Shown here in pieces: positions 1 to 9,279 of a DNA stretch of 64,000 nucleotides. This stretch comes from JBDKFK01 sp039798745. Lineage in GTDB: Bacteria; Patescibacteriota; Microgenomatia; UBA1406; GWC2-37-13. The notes under the pieces were generated by a model. The model had not been told where the DNA came from and did no database searches. It was given only the letters and a program-made list of their open reading frames with translations. The stretch covers positions 42,121-106,120 of the forward strand of contig JBDKFK010000003.1 of the NCBI GenBank assembly GCA_039798745.1. The letters run 5' to 3'. The position numbers and the translations under genes are program-made. Position 1 is the stretch's first letter; each line of letters begins with the position of its first letter.

Positions 1-169
1 CCTGAGTGCAGGTACTAAGTGTTGTAGAGTTATCGCAGGCACTTTCGCCTACATTAAGAGGTCTCGTGTATCCCAGACATTGATTATTTACAGCGTATAC
101 AGGCGGCATGAAAAATGTAGCAAAATATGCGAGTAAGATAAAAGCAAAGCAGATATACATTTTCCTCAT
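1..169 (-). CDS. Secreted protein, N-terminal part (cut by window edge)
   Basis: An open frame begins with ATG at 169 on the minus strand and runs off the left edge, giving 56 visible residues. It opens with a signal peptide: two basic residues, a hydrophobic stretch and a probable cleavage site after MPPVYA at about residue 26. The mature part begins VNNQCLGYTRPLN and has three cysteines in about 30 residues, suggesting an exported disulphide-bonded protein. It lies 40 bases downstream of the 1402-residue gene on the same strand and may share its transcript. Function is not recognised. Confidence 0.6.
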   Translation of the reverse strand, partial: MRKMYICFAFILLAYFATFFMPPVYAVNNQCLGYTRPLNVGESACDNSTTLSTCTQ

Positions 170-209
170 GTTATTATTACACAGAATCTGAGGTAAAAAT
201 GCAAGAGCA

Positions 210-3200
210 TTATTTTTTGCCGTTCCATTCTTCGGAGAAGGCAGTCGAGACCATTTTTACTACTCCACTAAAAGCAATGACAGACAATAAAGATGGTACT
301 ACTTGTAATAGTCCATATTTAAGATTACTTGCGCCGAGTTGTTTTTCCAGCATCTCTTTTGACCATTTACCCTTTTCCCCTAAGTACCCTTCTTTCCATA
401 AATGATGTGCGTATAATCGAATTTCTTCTTCTTTCCATGTAAGTGAATTATAGCCGTTATGTAGTGTAGACAATGAAATTGATCGTGACATAGGCGTCAT
501 AACTATACTAAGAGGCCAGGGGAATCGACCTTTATAATCTTCCTGGAAAAAACGGGCAACGACTGTAGCCAAAATATAGTTCCACTTCTGAGCTCCTTCT
601 ATAGTTATAGTTCCTTCCAAACCTTGTATTTCTTCATGGAGTTTATAGACAGGATCTAATTTACCAGTACTTGCAATGCCAAGAAGAATATTATCAAGAT
701 TCATGAGTTTATCAAGTACTCCGTTTATTTTTTCTATGTCACCCCAGAGTCGGGTAAAGGTTTCTTCTCCTGCTTTTGCCATGTGTTTGAACATGGGGAT
801 TTGTTTCATTTCGTTGGTGTTTGGTAAGATATCACGTTCATCGACTTCATACCAGCGATACGCAAGTGCGTGAAAGAATTTCTTTGCTCCCAGAGCACCT
901 GGTTTACCATCAAGATCACCAAATTTATCATCAAGTTTTTGTTGTTTTTCGTTTATAATCGCGAGTTGTGCGATTAGGCCTTCGTTACCAAGAAATAGAC
1001 TGTTGAAAAACTCGCTTTCATGTTCTTTATCATTCTGCATTTTTTCAAAGGCTGAAATTTCGCGTTTTGCCTTTTCTTCATCTCCCCCTGCCTCTTCTTT
1101 GATTTGTACTCTTCGTGCTTCTTTTTCTTCATCAGACATTTTTTGCACAATGTCTTCCTTTGTCATCGAATATTTATTCGTTAGTTTTACTTTCTCCGCG
1201 GCCAGAGTCATTATTTCTTCCATCTTTTCTTTGGCTTTCCCTTCATTGTAGGAAATAATCTTGCCCTCTTCATCTCTCTTGGCATACTCTTGGTAAACCT
1301 TATGCCAAACTAACGCAACCTTTCCAAGTTGCTTTATATTAGCGTCACCTTTGAAAGCATCGTCGACTTTGGGGCCTTTCACGTCCTCCTCGTTTTCTGC
1401 CCAGCGGCGCAGGAAGTGTTTTTTTATTCGTTGACGTTCCTTTTTTTCTGCGTCCGTTAAATCACTTATAAAAGCCCCGTCTGTAAAGTAATATTCGTAT
1501 GCAGTGAGAGTTTGTGGTTCGGCGGAAGCTTTGGTAAGTTTAATAGTTTTGCTGAGATCTGGTTCAAGCTGCATCATATTTATCATGAAGTCATATGGTG
1601 AACGTTCTAGGAGACCCTGGAAATTCATACCTCGATATGCACGTTTTTTTTCATCAATAAACTCTTCAACAGTCATTTTATGACCTTCTACTTTAAGTAT
1701 GCGGCGTTCGCTGTCTGTTGAATCACGTTTTTTATAGTTAGTATATATTCTTGCGGCTTCTTTCTCCCCCAGCGTTTCTTTGGCCGAGTCATAATAAGAT
1801 TTACCTGCAATTTTTGTGAAGCCCGGAACTGATACCTGCTGGAAAACAAGCTCTCTGGCATCATCTTCGGCTCGTCCGCCGTCGGCAATCCAACAAGCCC
1901 CTACACCGATATTTTTGCGCAGGTAATCGTACTTAAATGCGTTATTGTCAAACCCATTATCTGCATCAGTCCATTTTTGTTTTTCAGCTTCAGTGAAATC
2001 TGGGCTAGCTTTAGCTGTGCTTATTTCACCCTTTATCCATTCAGTGAAACCTGTAAATCGCCAGCCGGCTACACTGAAGATACCGAGTCGGTTGAAGGTT
2101 TTCATAGCTTCGTGAAAGCTAACTTCTTTTTTTGATCCTACTTTTATCTTTTTTTTCAGCGTTTCATCAAGGTCTTCAAATATCTCATCAATACCGCGTC
2201 GTGCGCCGACATCAGCTTTATCGTATACATCTTTAGGAATCCATCGATTTTTAAGCTGATCTATAAAGGATTTAGACTGAGCTTCCATATCTATCGCCAG
2301 TTCAAAAATCTCAGGTGTTTTGAGACCTGTAGCTGTCTCGGCATCGCGGCCTCTTCCTAGCCTCCATTTATGCATGATGTTAAAAAATGAGGCTATGTGT
2401 ATCTGTCCAGTAAAATCGTTTCCTGGCCGTTTTGTGGCCATTCCCAGTATTTCCTCCATACGAGCACTATCTCCCATAGAAAAACCTACGGCTAAACCTA
2501 CAGCGCGGTCTATTTCCCACTCCTGAACTTCCATAATTTCACGAATTGTAGGATTATCTATTTTTTTTCTCATTTCTGGATCAGTCTGTATTCCTTTTAT
2601 TTTTTCCCATAATTTTTGTCGAACACGGATAAGGTCAGGAGTATGGAGACGTTCATTTTCAGTAAAATATGAAGCGAATAGATCGGTAGGAAGCATATTT
2701 CCACTAGTTGCTATTTTATTTTGAAGATCACGTTCAAATATGGCGATAGCCATCTGAAGTAACTCAGGATGGTAGCTGTTAAGCATGGCCTCACGTTGAG
2801 AAGCTGTAAGTTTCATTCCTTCACTTTTCACATCTTTTGGTTCCATCTGAGTAGTAAGCATCCGTACTTTCAGTTCGTGGTAGTGTTTTCTCAATGACGT
2901 TTCATCGTTGAACTCAAGGATGAGACGGTTAGAAAATGTAGTGAATTCTTCTTTAATGCCAAGGTCGTTGAGTCTATCTGTGAGAGCGTTCATTCTTGTA
3001 AGTTCATACATTGATTGTACGATAGTAGTCTTTACTCTGGTCGCATAAGTAGGATCAAATAGTTCTTCGAACTTACTTAAACTGGTTGAGTTAGCACGGC
3101 TAAGCCATTTAGTAGTTACTTCATACATACCTTTCACCATAAGTTGTCGTCCTTCATCTGATAAATGGAGATTTCCATCAGGCCCTTTCTTAAAAAAATC

Positions 3201-4418
3201 GTCAAATCGAGCTAATATATATTCAGAGCTTAAATACTTTAGATCGTTTACACTTATTCCGTGCATTTCGAGTGCCTGTTTTTGTAAAGAAGGGTTAAGC
3301 ATATAAACCGTTCTTGATTCAAGTTCAATATATTTATCTATTTTTTGAGTATCCCATCCAAGCATTTGTCTCAAAACATCTTTATTACGAGTATCCACTG
3401 CTTTTTCTAAATCGATTATTTCTTTGGTAGAAAGACCTGTTTTTACTGTGCGAATTTCATTCGCCAGTGATCTTAGTGCGTCGCGTTCTGCATTAGTAAA
3501 TGAACTTTTACCTTCAGCTCCAAAAGCCAGTGCTCTTTTGTGAAGGTTAAAAAAGGTTGTTAGCTGTGCTTCAGGAAGGATTAGCGGTACGGCGAGTCTA
3601 TTGAGCGCTCTTCTGTACTCAGTATAGTTATCATTTGAAAAGGCAAGTTCAAATTGTTCCAGGACTTCAGAACCGTTTGGATCGTTGACAATGGCAGTTT
3701 CAATAACGTCCAGTAATGAATCATGTTCTTGTGAGTCTTTTTTATTTAGCATCGTATTTTTGCTTGGCAGCGTCGCTTCCGTTTCATTCTTGACGGCAGG
3801 ATCAGCATTAAATTTAGCATGAGCATCCGCTTCGGTAATGCCTGCTAGCTTTCCCTGCTGAACAGCACGAAGTATGGCTTCTTTATACCGGGATGCTGTA
3901 TAGGCATCTTGTGATTTCAGGCTAGTAAAATCTTTTTCAAATTGTGTGGGCTCACTTCCTGCCGCAGAGAAAGAGACGTAGGTTGGATTGTCGATCATTC
4001 TTTGTATAAGAGGCTGGAGGTATACTGATGAAGTATAGCCATCTATTTTAGTTGATAGTTCGGTTAGTATGGATTTTTCTTTATCTGAAGGAGTTGCGAT
4101 AACTCCTTTTACAACGCCTGTAAGGAATTTCATTACACCCTGAGCTGCGAGTTTTAAATCTTCGTGAGCTTCTTTCTGTTGTTCCTGAGTAGGTTGAGGT
4201 TTGGTAGGATCTTTTTTGACCGCAAGAAACTGGAGAGCGCGTTCCGCAGCGCCTTTTACAGCTCCTAGAAAGTTGGATTTCAACTGTTCTCCGAGCTGCC
4301 GGAGCTGAGCCTCTTGCTGGGTCTGATCTATTTCCTCTTCAGTCTGTCTCTGTACTTTTTTCAGTTCCTCAGCTTGAGCCTCATCCCTCTTTTTTTCATT
4401 CTCTAATGAGGGTGACAT
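210..4418 (-). CDS. Very large alpha-helical protein of unknown function, 1402 aa
   Basis: This is the longest gene in the window. The first 60 or so residues are rich in E, K, Q and R and should form a coiled coil. The body is charged, helix-forming and has few cysteines, with no catalytic motif I recognise. About 30 residues before the C-terminus is one hydrophobic stretch (LLQVVPSLLSVIAFSGVV), a likely membrane anchor, so the bulk may sit in the cytoplasm as a tail-anchored protein. There is no signal peptide. A -10 box TATAAT (4424-4429 on the minus strand) ends five bases before the ATG, so the mRNA is probably leaderless. The next gene downstream encodes a secreted protein. A structural or secretion-linked role is possible but unproven. 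Confidence 0.8.
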   Translation of the reverse strand: MSPSLENEKKRDEAQAEELKKVQRQTEEEIDQTQQEAQLRQLGEQLKSNFLGAVKGAAERALQFLAVKKDPTKPQPTQEQQKEAHEDLKLAAQGVMKFLTGVVKGVIATPSDKEKSILTELSTKIDGYTSSVYLQPLIQRMIDNPTYVSFSAAGSEPTQFEKDFTSLKSQDAYTASRYKEAILRAVQQGKLAGITEADAHAKFNADPAVKNETEATLPSKNTMLNKKDSQEHDSLLDVIETAIVNDPNGSEVLEQFELAFSNDNYTEYRRALNRLAVPLILPEAQLTTFFNLHKRALAFGAEGKSSFTNAERDALRSLANEIRTVKTGLSTKEIIDLEKAVDTRNKDVLRQMLGWDTQKIDKYIELESRTVYMLNPSLQKQALEMHGISVNDLKYLSSEYILARFDDFFKKGPDGNLHLSDEGRQLMVKGMYEVTTKWLSRANSTSLSKFEELFDPTYATRVKTTIVQSMYELTRMNALTDRLNDLGIKEEFTTFSNRLILEFNDETSLRKHYHELKVRMLTTQMEPKDVKSEGMKLTASQREAMLNSYHPELLQMAIAIFERDLQNKIATSGNMLPTDLFASYFTENERLHTPDLIRVRQKLWEKIKGIQTDPEMRKKIDNPTIREIMEVQEWEIDRAVGLAVGFSMGDSARMEEILGMATKRPGNDFTGQIHIASFFNIMHKWRLGRGRDAETATGLKTPEIFELAIDMEAQSKSFIDQLKNRWIPKDVYDKADVGARRGIDEIFEDLDETLKKKIKVGSKKEVSFHEAMKTFNRLGIFSVAGWRFTGFTEWIKGEISTAKASPDFTEAEKQKWTDADNGFDNNAFKYDYLRKNIGVGACWIADGGRAEDDARELVFQQVSVPGFTKIAGKSYYDSAKETLGEKEAARIYTNYKKRDSTDSERRILKVEGHKMTVEEFIDEKKRAYRGMNFQGLLERSPYDFMINMMQLEPDLSKTIKLTKASAEPQTLTAYEYYFTDGAFISDLTDAEKKERQRIKKHFLRRWAENEEDVKGPKVDDAFKGDANIKQLGKVALVWHKVYQEYAKRDEEGKIISYNEGKAKEKMEEIMTLAAEKVKLTNKYSMTKEDIVQKMSDEEKEARRVQIKEEAGGDEEKAKREISAFEKMQNDKEHESEFFNSLFLGNEGLIAQLAIINEKQQKLDDKFGDLDGKPGALGAKKFFHALAYRWYEVDERDILPNTNEMKQIPMFKHMAKAGEETFTRLWGDIEKINGVLDKLMNLDNILLGIASTGKLDPVYKLHEEIQGLEGTITIEGAQKWNYILATVVARFFQEDYKGRFPWPLSIVMTPMSRSISLSTLHNGYNSLTWKEEEIRLYAHHLWKEGYLGEKGKWSKEMLEKQLGASNLKYGLLQVVPSLLSVIAFSGVVKMVSTAFSEEWNGKK

Positions 4419-4545
4419 AGGGTATTATAACATATTATAGGACAAATTACTATAAGTTAATTGTATATATATACAATATATGTCCTATATCTAATAATAC
4501 ATCATGCCATTACGATAAACGTTTTGCAATTGTATTGAAAGAATG

Positions 4546-4572
4546 TAGGGTCGTAGCAAAGCTACGACCCTA
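4546..4572 (-). terminator. Perfect 12-bp hairpin after the zinc-finger operon
   Basis: TAGGGTCGTAGC and its exact complement GCTACGACCCTA flank a three-base loop. The hairpin lies about 20 bases past the last stop of the zinc-finger operon and before the promoter of the large protein. There is no strong T run, so termination efficiency is uncertain. Confidence 0.6.
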
Positions 4573-4591
4573 TTATTATGCGTACACACCC

Positions 4592-4654
4592 TTAGTTGCA
4601 CTGTGTGATCTTGATGCGTCCGGTGCAGTTGCAGGGTATTTCGATAGTGCTCAT
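4592..4654 (-). CDS. Possible 20-aa cysteine-containing peptide
   Basis: An ATG lies two bases after the stop codon of the zinc-finger gene and opens a 20-residue frame (MSTIEIPCNCTGRIKITQCN) before the hairpin terminator. Three cysteines, including a CxC pair, recall the zinc-ligand style of the upstream protein. The tight spacing would allow translational coupling. The frame is very short, so chance remains a real possibility. Confidence 0.3.
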   Translation of the reverse strand: MSTIEIPCNCTGRIKITQCN

Positions 4655-4656
4655 GA

Positions 4657-5064
4657 TTATCTATACCTGCTAGACACCCACCATCGGAGATGGCGTGGTA
4701 CATAGATACCTGTACCATTACAGTTACCGCAACTGCGACCATTTTCGCCATGCTGGCGTGTGCAGTCGAAGTAACCTTCATTACACTTCTCGCATTTTTC
4801 TTCCTTTAATCCATGGCAGCGAAAACATTCTCGTTCCTTGCCAGGAGGATAGTAATTGCCAGAATTGTACATATTGATTGCTGGAACCCAGCGACCATCA
4901 TAATCGCGTTCTATGTATCCAAAACCTTTGCAAAGTCTACAGGTAAAGTAACCTGTGCCCTTGCAGAACTTATGGATAACATGAAGCGTTCCTCCACATT
5001 GATCGCAGTCGCCACTTCCGTGACACGAGCTGCATGTGTTGTCTCGATTTGGTCTTCGATTCAT
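4657..5064 (-). CDS. DnaJ-type cysteine-rich zinc-finger protein, 135 aa
   Basis: The protein has repeated CxxC pairs with glycines: CSSCHGSG, CDQCGG, CRLCKGFG, CFRCHG, CEKC and CGNCNGTG. This is the CxxCxGxG pattern of the DnaJ zinc-binding domain, but there is no J domain, so it is a stand-alone zinc-finger protein. Such domains bind unfolded protein or act as redox or assembly factors; the exact role here is unknown. Unlike most genes in the window it has a clear Shine-Dalgarno site (AAGGAG, about eight bases before the ATG), a consensus-like promoter at 5212-5241 and a long 5' leader. That different initiation style suggests acquisition from elsewhere. Confidence 0.75.
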   Translation of the reverse strand: MNRRPNRDNTCSSCHGSGDCDQCGGTLHVIHKFCKGTGYFTCRLCKGFGYIERDYDGRWVPAINMYNSGNYYPPGKERECFRCHGLKEEKCEKCNEGYFDCTRQHGENGRSCGNCNGTGIYVPRHLRWWVSSRYR

Positions 5065-5211
5065 GGTGGTTTCTCCTTGGTACTATATGCTTTCCAATTG
5101 TGAGGTGCTTTGGAGCCTTGTTCTTCCATGCGAATGCGGAAGTAAAGATTCCGGGGACCGATTGACTAAGCAATCGGCTTCTTGTGACGCAATAAGCATT
5201 GTACTATGTGG

Positions 5212-5241
5212 CTTATACAAAACACATGACAGAAGTGTCAA
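5212..5241 (-). promoter_or_regulatory. Promoter for the zinc-finger gene
   Basis: On the minus strand TTGACA (5236-5241) and TATAAG (5212-5217) are 18 bases apart. The predicted transcript would have about 140 bases of leader before the zinc-finger ATG, including the small hairpin CCGATTG/CAATCGG. Confidence 0.55.
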
Positions 5242-5254
5242 TATTATTGCCAGA

Positions 5255-5482
5255 TTATTTCTTATGAAAGATAGCCACGGTCTGGGCTATGAGGTAGAAC
5301 GAGAGCGAAGAAGACTGCACAAACTGGGTAAAGTTACCGCAGTTGAAGCAGGTTGAGCGGGTATACCAGTAATAGATAAGATCAAACACTATGATCACAG
5401 GTAGAAATATAAGAAAGAATACTACCTTTCTATCAGCCGGTTTTGCGTTACTCTGCTGGTTGGGTGTCGGTTTCGGGCTCAT
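5255..5482 (-). CDS. Small single-span membrane protein, 75 aa (tentative)
   Basis: The frame starts inside the last 35 bases of khpB in another frame. It has a polar, proline-rich N-terminus, one clear transmembrane stretch (VVFFLIFLPVIIVFDLIYYW, about residues 25-44), then a short tail with CFNC. The clean membrane segment and absence of a competing ORF favour a real gene. No family is recognised, and the overlap with khpB keeps confidence low. Confidence 0.4.
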   Translation of the reverse strand: MSPKPTPNQQSNAKPADRKVVFFLIFLPVIIVFDLIYYWYTRSTCFNCGNFTQFVQSSSLSFYLIAQTVAIFHKK

Positions 5483-5936
5483 TTTTCTTTTGATCGACCA
5501 CTAAATGTCTGTCTCTTCCTTCACCGATACTGTAGGTTGTAAGATCGGGGTGGGCTGAGGTTATATATTCATGTATGACCTTGCGCTCATACGATGAAAG
5601 GCCTCGGTAATGGATTGGTTTACCGGCTTCCTGTGCTTTCTGCACAAGTTCGGTTGCCAGTTGATGCAGACGTTCTGTCTGTTTTTCACGGTAATCATTT
5701 ACATTTACCAGGATATTCAACGATTCACCCAATGATTTAAACAATATTACTTCAAGAATTTTCTGCAATGCTCTGATGGTTTCACCATGACGTCCGATTA
5801 CGGTAGAAGCGCCTTCATCGGTCTTTATGGTTACATAATATGCTTCGCCGTCCTGGTCTACTGAGGATTCAAAACTATCAACAAGCTTTGTTAACAACGC
5901 GTCAACTTCGGTTTTAATGATCTGAACTTTATCCAT
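5448..5936 (-). CDS. khpB: KhpB/Jag RNA-binding protein (KH and R3H domains)
   Basis: A KH domain comes first, with the loop IGRHGETIRALQ, followed by an R3H domain containing YRGLSSYERKVIHEYI. KhpB/Jag proteins bind RNA, usually with KhpA, and affect cell wall growth and division in Gram-positive bacteria. The N-terminal Jag_N domain is absent, as in short versions. I start at the ATG at 5936 because homology begins at MDKVQIIKTEV; an ATG 39 bases upstream (5975) is possible. It sits directly after yidC, the conserved neighbour order. Confidence 0.85.
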   Translation of the reverse strand: MDKVQIIKTEVDALLTKLVDSFESSVDQDGEAYYVTIKTDEGASTVIGRHGETIRALQKILEVILFKSLGESLNILVNVNDYREKQTERLHQLATELVQKAQEAGKPIHYRGLSSYERKVIHEYITSAHPDLTTYSIGEGRDRHLVVDQKKNEPETDTQPAE

Positions 5937-5979
5937 ACGTACATCAAATAATTTGTAATAATGCTTACACTTCAAGAAA

Positions 5980-6816
5980 TTACTTAGTTTCCTTTTCGTC
6001 TAGCTTGGTAGTCAGATTAAGCTTGAGATTAGGATTTATTCTCTTATTCTGAATTATACTAAAAAGTGAAAATACATTCCAGTACAGGGACAGTCCGATA
6101 GGTAACGTGTACGAGAAATATCCTATCATGAGCGGGAATACATACTTCATCTGAGTATTCATGGCTTTCTGGAAGTCTCCGCTAGTATCTTTTTTCTCAT
6201 CCTTGCCCTCGGTTTTCTTTTCTATAGCTTTGGCTGCCGGTGGGGTAGAGGTAACAACCTGTAGATATTGCAATACGCCGGTTATAAGAGGAATAGCATA
6301 GTAATACCAGCGTCCGCCGTTTGCGGGGGTAACCGCAAGGTTAAACCCTAAGAACCATGGATCTATTGTCTGAATTTTAAGAACAGGCCAATACAAATGC
6401 TTATTGAGTTCGGTGACAATATTTACCTTCGCATCGTGTACAAAGAAAAGCGACAATGTGCGATAAAGTGCTATAAAAATAGGGATCTGGATGATCATAA
6501 ATACACAGCCGGCTGCCGGATTGATACCTGCCTCCTGATACAGACGCATCTGTTCCTGCTGTAATTTTTTGGGATCCGCTTTGTGTTTTTTGGAAATATG
6601 ATCGAGATGAGGTTTAAGCTGCTGCATCTTGTGCGCTGTCTCCATCTGTTGTTTAAAGAACGGGTGAAAGACAAGTCGTACCAAACCTACCAGAGCGATA
6701 ATGGCGAAACCAAGCGCTCCCGGAGCTTTGATATAGAGGAAAAATTTGAAGAACGTGACGAGCAGATTAAGAATAGGTACAACAAACAGGTTATTAAATA
6801 TATTGTTATCGATCAT
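5980..6816 (-). CDS. yidC: YidC/Oxa1 membrane protein insertase, 278 aa
   Basis: YidC inserts and folds inner-membrane proteins, alone or with SecYEG. The five membrane segments of the Oxa1 core are visible, with the conserved first-segment arginine in GLVRLVFHPFFKQQM, the cytoplasmic helical hairpin (residues about 55-95) and QIPIFIALYRTLS in the next segment. At 278 residues it is the short Gram-positive type without the large periplasmic domain. A lysine-rich insertion (about residues 195-215) precedes the fourth segment. It lies between rpmH and khpB, the usual order except that rnpA is missing. Confidence 0.93.
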   Translation of the reverse strand: MIDNNIFNNLFVVPILNLLVTFFKFFLYIKAPGALGFAIIALVGLVRLVFHPFFKQQMETAHKMQQLKPHLDHISKKHKADPKKLQQEQMRLYQEAGINPAAGCVFMIIQIPIFIALYRTLSLFFVHDAKVNIVTELNKHLYWPVLKIQTIDPWFLGFNLAVTPANGGRWYYYAIPLITGVLQYLQVVTSTPPAAKAIEKKTEGKDEKKDTSGDFQKAMNTQMKYVFPLMIGYFSYTLPIGLSLYWNVFSLFSIIQNKRINPNLKLNLTTKLDEKETK

Positions 6817-6881
6817 AATGAGATATGTAGCGCTGTCCCATCTTTACGTTGGGATAGTTTGGCGTATTACGGCAATTTATA

Positions 6882-7016
6882 TTAGACGGTCAGTTTCTTT
6901 CTTCCCTTTGCTCTTCTCTTTGATATTACTTTACGTCCGTCCATGGTTTCCATTCTTTTAAGGAAACCGTGTTTCCTAACTCTTTTCAGCTTTTTGGGTT
7001 GGTGAGTACGTTTCAT
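6882..7016 (-). CDS. rpmH: Ribosomal protein bL34, 44 aa
   Basis: The 44-residue product MKRTHQPKKLKRVRKHGF continues with RMETMDGRKVISKRRAKGRKKLTV, the canonical bL34 sequence of the large ribosomal subunit. It is about one third lysine and arginine, as expected for an rRNA-binding protein. An upstream TATAAT (minus strand, within the end of valS) could drive it. Only 65 bases separate its stop from yidC, so the usual rnpA gene does not fit between them. Confidence 0.95.
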   Translation of the reverse strand: MKRTHQPKKLKRVRKHGFLKRMETMDGRKVISKRRAKGRKKLTV

Positions 7017-7065
7017 ATGAAAATATTAAATGGTAAAAGTTGCATATGCAATTTCGTTATTGTCA

Positions 7066-9174
7066 TTATACACGAGTTTTTAGTAACGAAGAGTCTTCTC
7101 CGTGAAAGACTTTCCATACCGCTTCCGTCACAAAAGGCATAAACGGATGCAGAAGCTTCAAACAACTAAAATATGATGACTTTAACTTTTCAAGAACCTC
7201 TATATTACCATTTCGAAGCTCGTCTTTCAACTCCTCGATATAATAATCGGCCAAGCGATGCCACAGAAACTGGTGAGTATCGTCGAGAGTACGGGAAAAG
7301 TGATACGCTTCCATATTTTTTATGCCTTTCTTATCAAGCGCGGCAGTCTCTTTCACCAGCTCTTTGAGAATGCTCCCGACATCTTTCTTTTCTACAGCCT
7401 GTTCCGCAGGGAGAAGCTCTTTGTGTTCACACATGTATATAAACCGGCCTACATTCCAGATCTTATTCGCGAAGTTGCGCATACCGATAAGTTTATCCTC
7501 GGTAAGTACTACATCGCCGCCCTCTTTTGTGCCGAAAATAAGCGCGGCACGCAGAGCGTCGGCTCCGTATAGATCTATTTTTTCGATAGGATTTATAACA
7601 TTGCCCTTACTCTTGCTCATCTTCTGCCCCTTACCGTCACGAACCATGCCGTGCAGAAATACATTTTCAAACTGTACCTTATCTGTTACATACGAACCCA
7701 GCATGATCATTCGTGAAATCCATGCCCGCAGTATATCGTGTCCTGTTTCCATGACCGAAGTAGGGTAAAAGTAATCATAATAATCTTTACCTAGTGTCTG
7801 TAACGTGGCAAACGGCCATTGTCCCGAAGAGAACCATGTGTCCAGTGTGTCAGTGTCCTGTACAAAATCAGTACCATCGCAGATCATACATTTGTCTGGT
7901 TTTGCTCCATCGGTAACGAACCACTCCTTTTTTGAGGTGCAGTAAAAAGCGGGGATACGGATTCCCCATACATTCTGACGAGAGATATTCCAGTCTATGA
8001 AGTCGTCTAACATTCGTTTGAGAATTTTCTGAAATCGTTTAGGATATATTTTTATCTGTCCCTCCGCGACCATTTGGTTTGCCTTATCAGCCAACGGTCT
8101 GATTTTTATATACCACTGTTCCAGCGGCAGCGGTTCCAGGGTTGTTCCGCAACGATAACATACTTTTACTACCATCTTATGCGGAGTTTCTTTTACTAAG
8201 AGGCCTAGCTCTCTGAGACGCTTGTTTACTTCTTCCCGTGCAGCTTTTACCCGCATACCGTCAACAACACCAGTATTCTGCATACGGCCATCGAAACCGA
8301 TAACGGGCGGATATGCAAGTTTATGTTTTTTAGCTATCTCAAAATCGTTAAAATCATGGGCAGGTGTCACTTTTACCGCGCCGGTACCAAACTTTTTATC
8401 TACATACTCGTCGGCTATGATAGGTACAACTCTGTCCGTTATGGGTAGACGCACATTTTTGCCAATAAGATGTTTGTATCTCTTGTCCTTTGGATTCACC
8501 ATCACCGCCACATCACCAAGCATTGTTTCAGGGCGGGTGGTGGCTATAGGTATAGTTCCGCCTTCTTCCAGAGGAAAGTTAATGTAGTAGAGAATACCGT
8601 CAACGTCTTTGCTCTCCACCTCAAGATCAGAAAACGAAGTGCCATCTTTTGTACAGTAGTTTACGAGGCGTTCAGCTCTGTATAACAGTTTATCGTCGAA
8701 CATTTTCTTAAATGTCCGGTGAACAATGGCAACGATATCTTCGTCCATTGTAAATTTTTCTTTAGACCAATCCAGGGCAAACCCCATCCGACGGAGCTGA
8801 CTTTTTATATTTCCTTTATTTGCCATTACAAACTCCCATATCATCTTAAAAAGTGTCTCGCGGTCAAAGTCGTATCTGCTTTTCCCTTGTTTTTGCAGCT
8901 GCTTTTCAAAAACGTACTGCGTTTCTATACCGGCATGATCAAGGCCGAGAAGCCAGAATGTTTCCTCACCTTTCATCTTGTGGTAGCGGATCATAATATC
9001 TTCATACACAAACATAGCGTGGCCCATGTGAAGGTTGCCGTTAGCGTTTGGGGGAGGAAGTATTACGGTAAACGGTTTCTTAGCGGGATCTATTTTAGCC
9101 TCAAACAGCTTGTTTTTTTCCCAGTACTCATATATTTTCCCCTCAGCCTGAGCAGGAATAAATTTTTTGTCCAT
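7066..9174 (-). CDS. valS: Valyl-tRNA synthetase, 702 aa
   Basis: This class I synthetase charges tRNA-Val. The HIGH-type signature is NGNLHMGHA (about residues 45-53) and the KMSKS loop is QKMSKSKGN (about 520). The editing domain is present with TTRPETMLGD and GTGAVKVTPAHD. Two cysteine pairs (CYRCG and CMICDG) look like a zinc site. At 702 residues it is shorter than most bacterial ValRS (850-950) and ends soon after the anticodon-binding domain, so the C-terminal coiled coil is reduced or absent. Gene reduction is common in this group. Confidence 0.95.
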   Translation of the reverse strand: MDKKFIPAQAEGKIYEYWEKNKLFEAKIDPAKKPFTVILPPPNANGNLHMGHAMFVYEDIMIRYHKMKGEETFWLLGLDHAGIETQYVFEKQLQKQGKSRYDFDRETLFKMIWEFVMANKGNIKSQLRRMGFALDWSKEKFTMDEDIVAIVHRTFKKMFDDKLLYRAERLVNYCTKDGTSFSDLEVESKDVDGILYYINFPLEEGGTIPIATTRPETMLGDVAVMVNPKDKRYKHLIGKNVRLPITDRVVPIIADEYVDKKFGTGAVKVTPAHDFNDFEIAKKHKLAYPPVIGFDGRMQNTGVVDGMRVKAAREEVNKRLRELGLLVKETPHKMVVKVCYRCGTTLEPLPLEQWYIKIRPLADKANQMVAEGQIKIYPKRFQKILKRMLDDFIDWNISRQNVWGIRIPAFYCTSKKEWFVTDGAKPDKCMICDGTDFVQDTDTLDTWFSSGQWPFATLQTLGKDYYDYFYPTSVMETGHDILRAWISRMIMLGSYVTDKVQFENVFLHGMVRDGKGQKMSKSKGNVINPIEKIDLYGADALRAALIFGTKEGGDVVLTEDKLIGMRNFANKIWNVGRFIYMCEHKELLPAEQAVEKKDVGSILKELVKETAALDKKGIKNMEAYHFSRTLDDTHQFLWHRLADYYIEELKDELRNGNIEVLEKLKSSYFSCLKLLHPFMPFVTEAVWKVFHGEDSSLLKTRV

Positions 9175-9279
9175 AGTATGTCTGATTTATATCAAAAAAA
9201 CCTTGATATTTCAATCTAACCCATAACCAACACCGTCTTCGTTTGCTACCTCGATAACAATGTATATAATAAATAGCAT

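Noticed and set aside
4491..4781. 96-aa ORF overlapping the zinc-finger gene
   Set aside because: It runs out of frame through the zinc-finger coding region and the hairpin terminator; the zinc-finger frame has motifs and a ribosome site.
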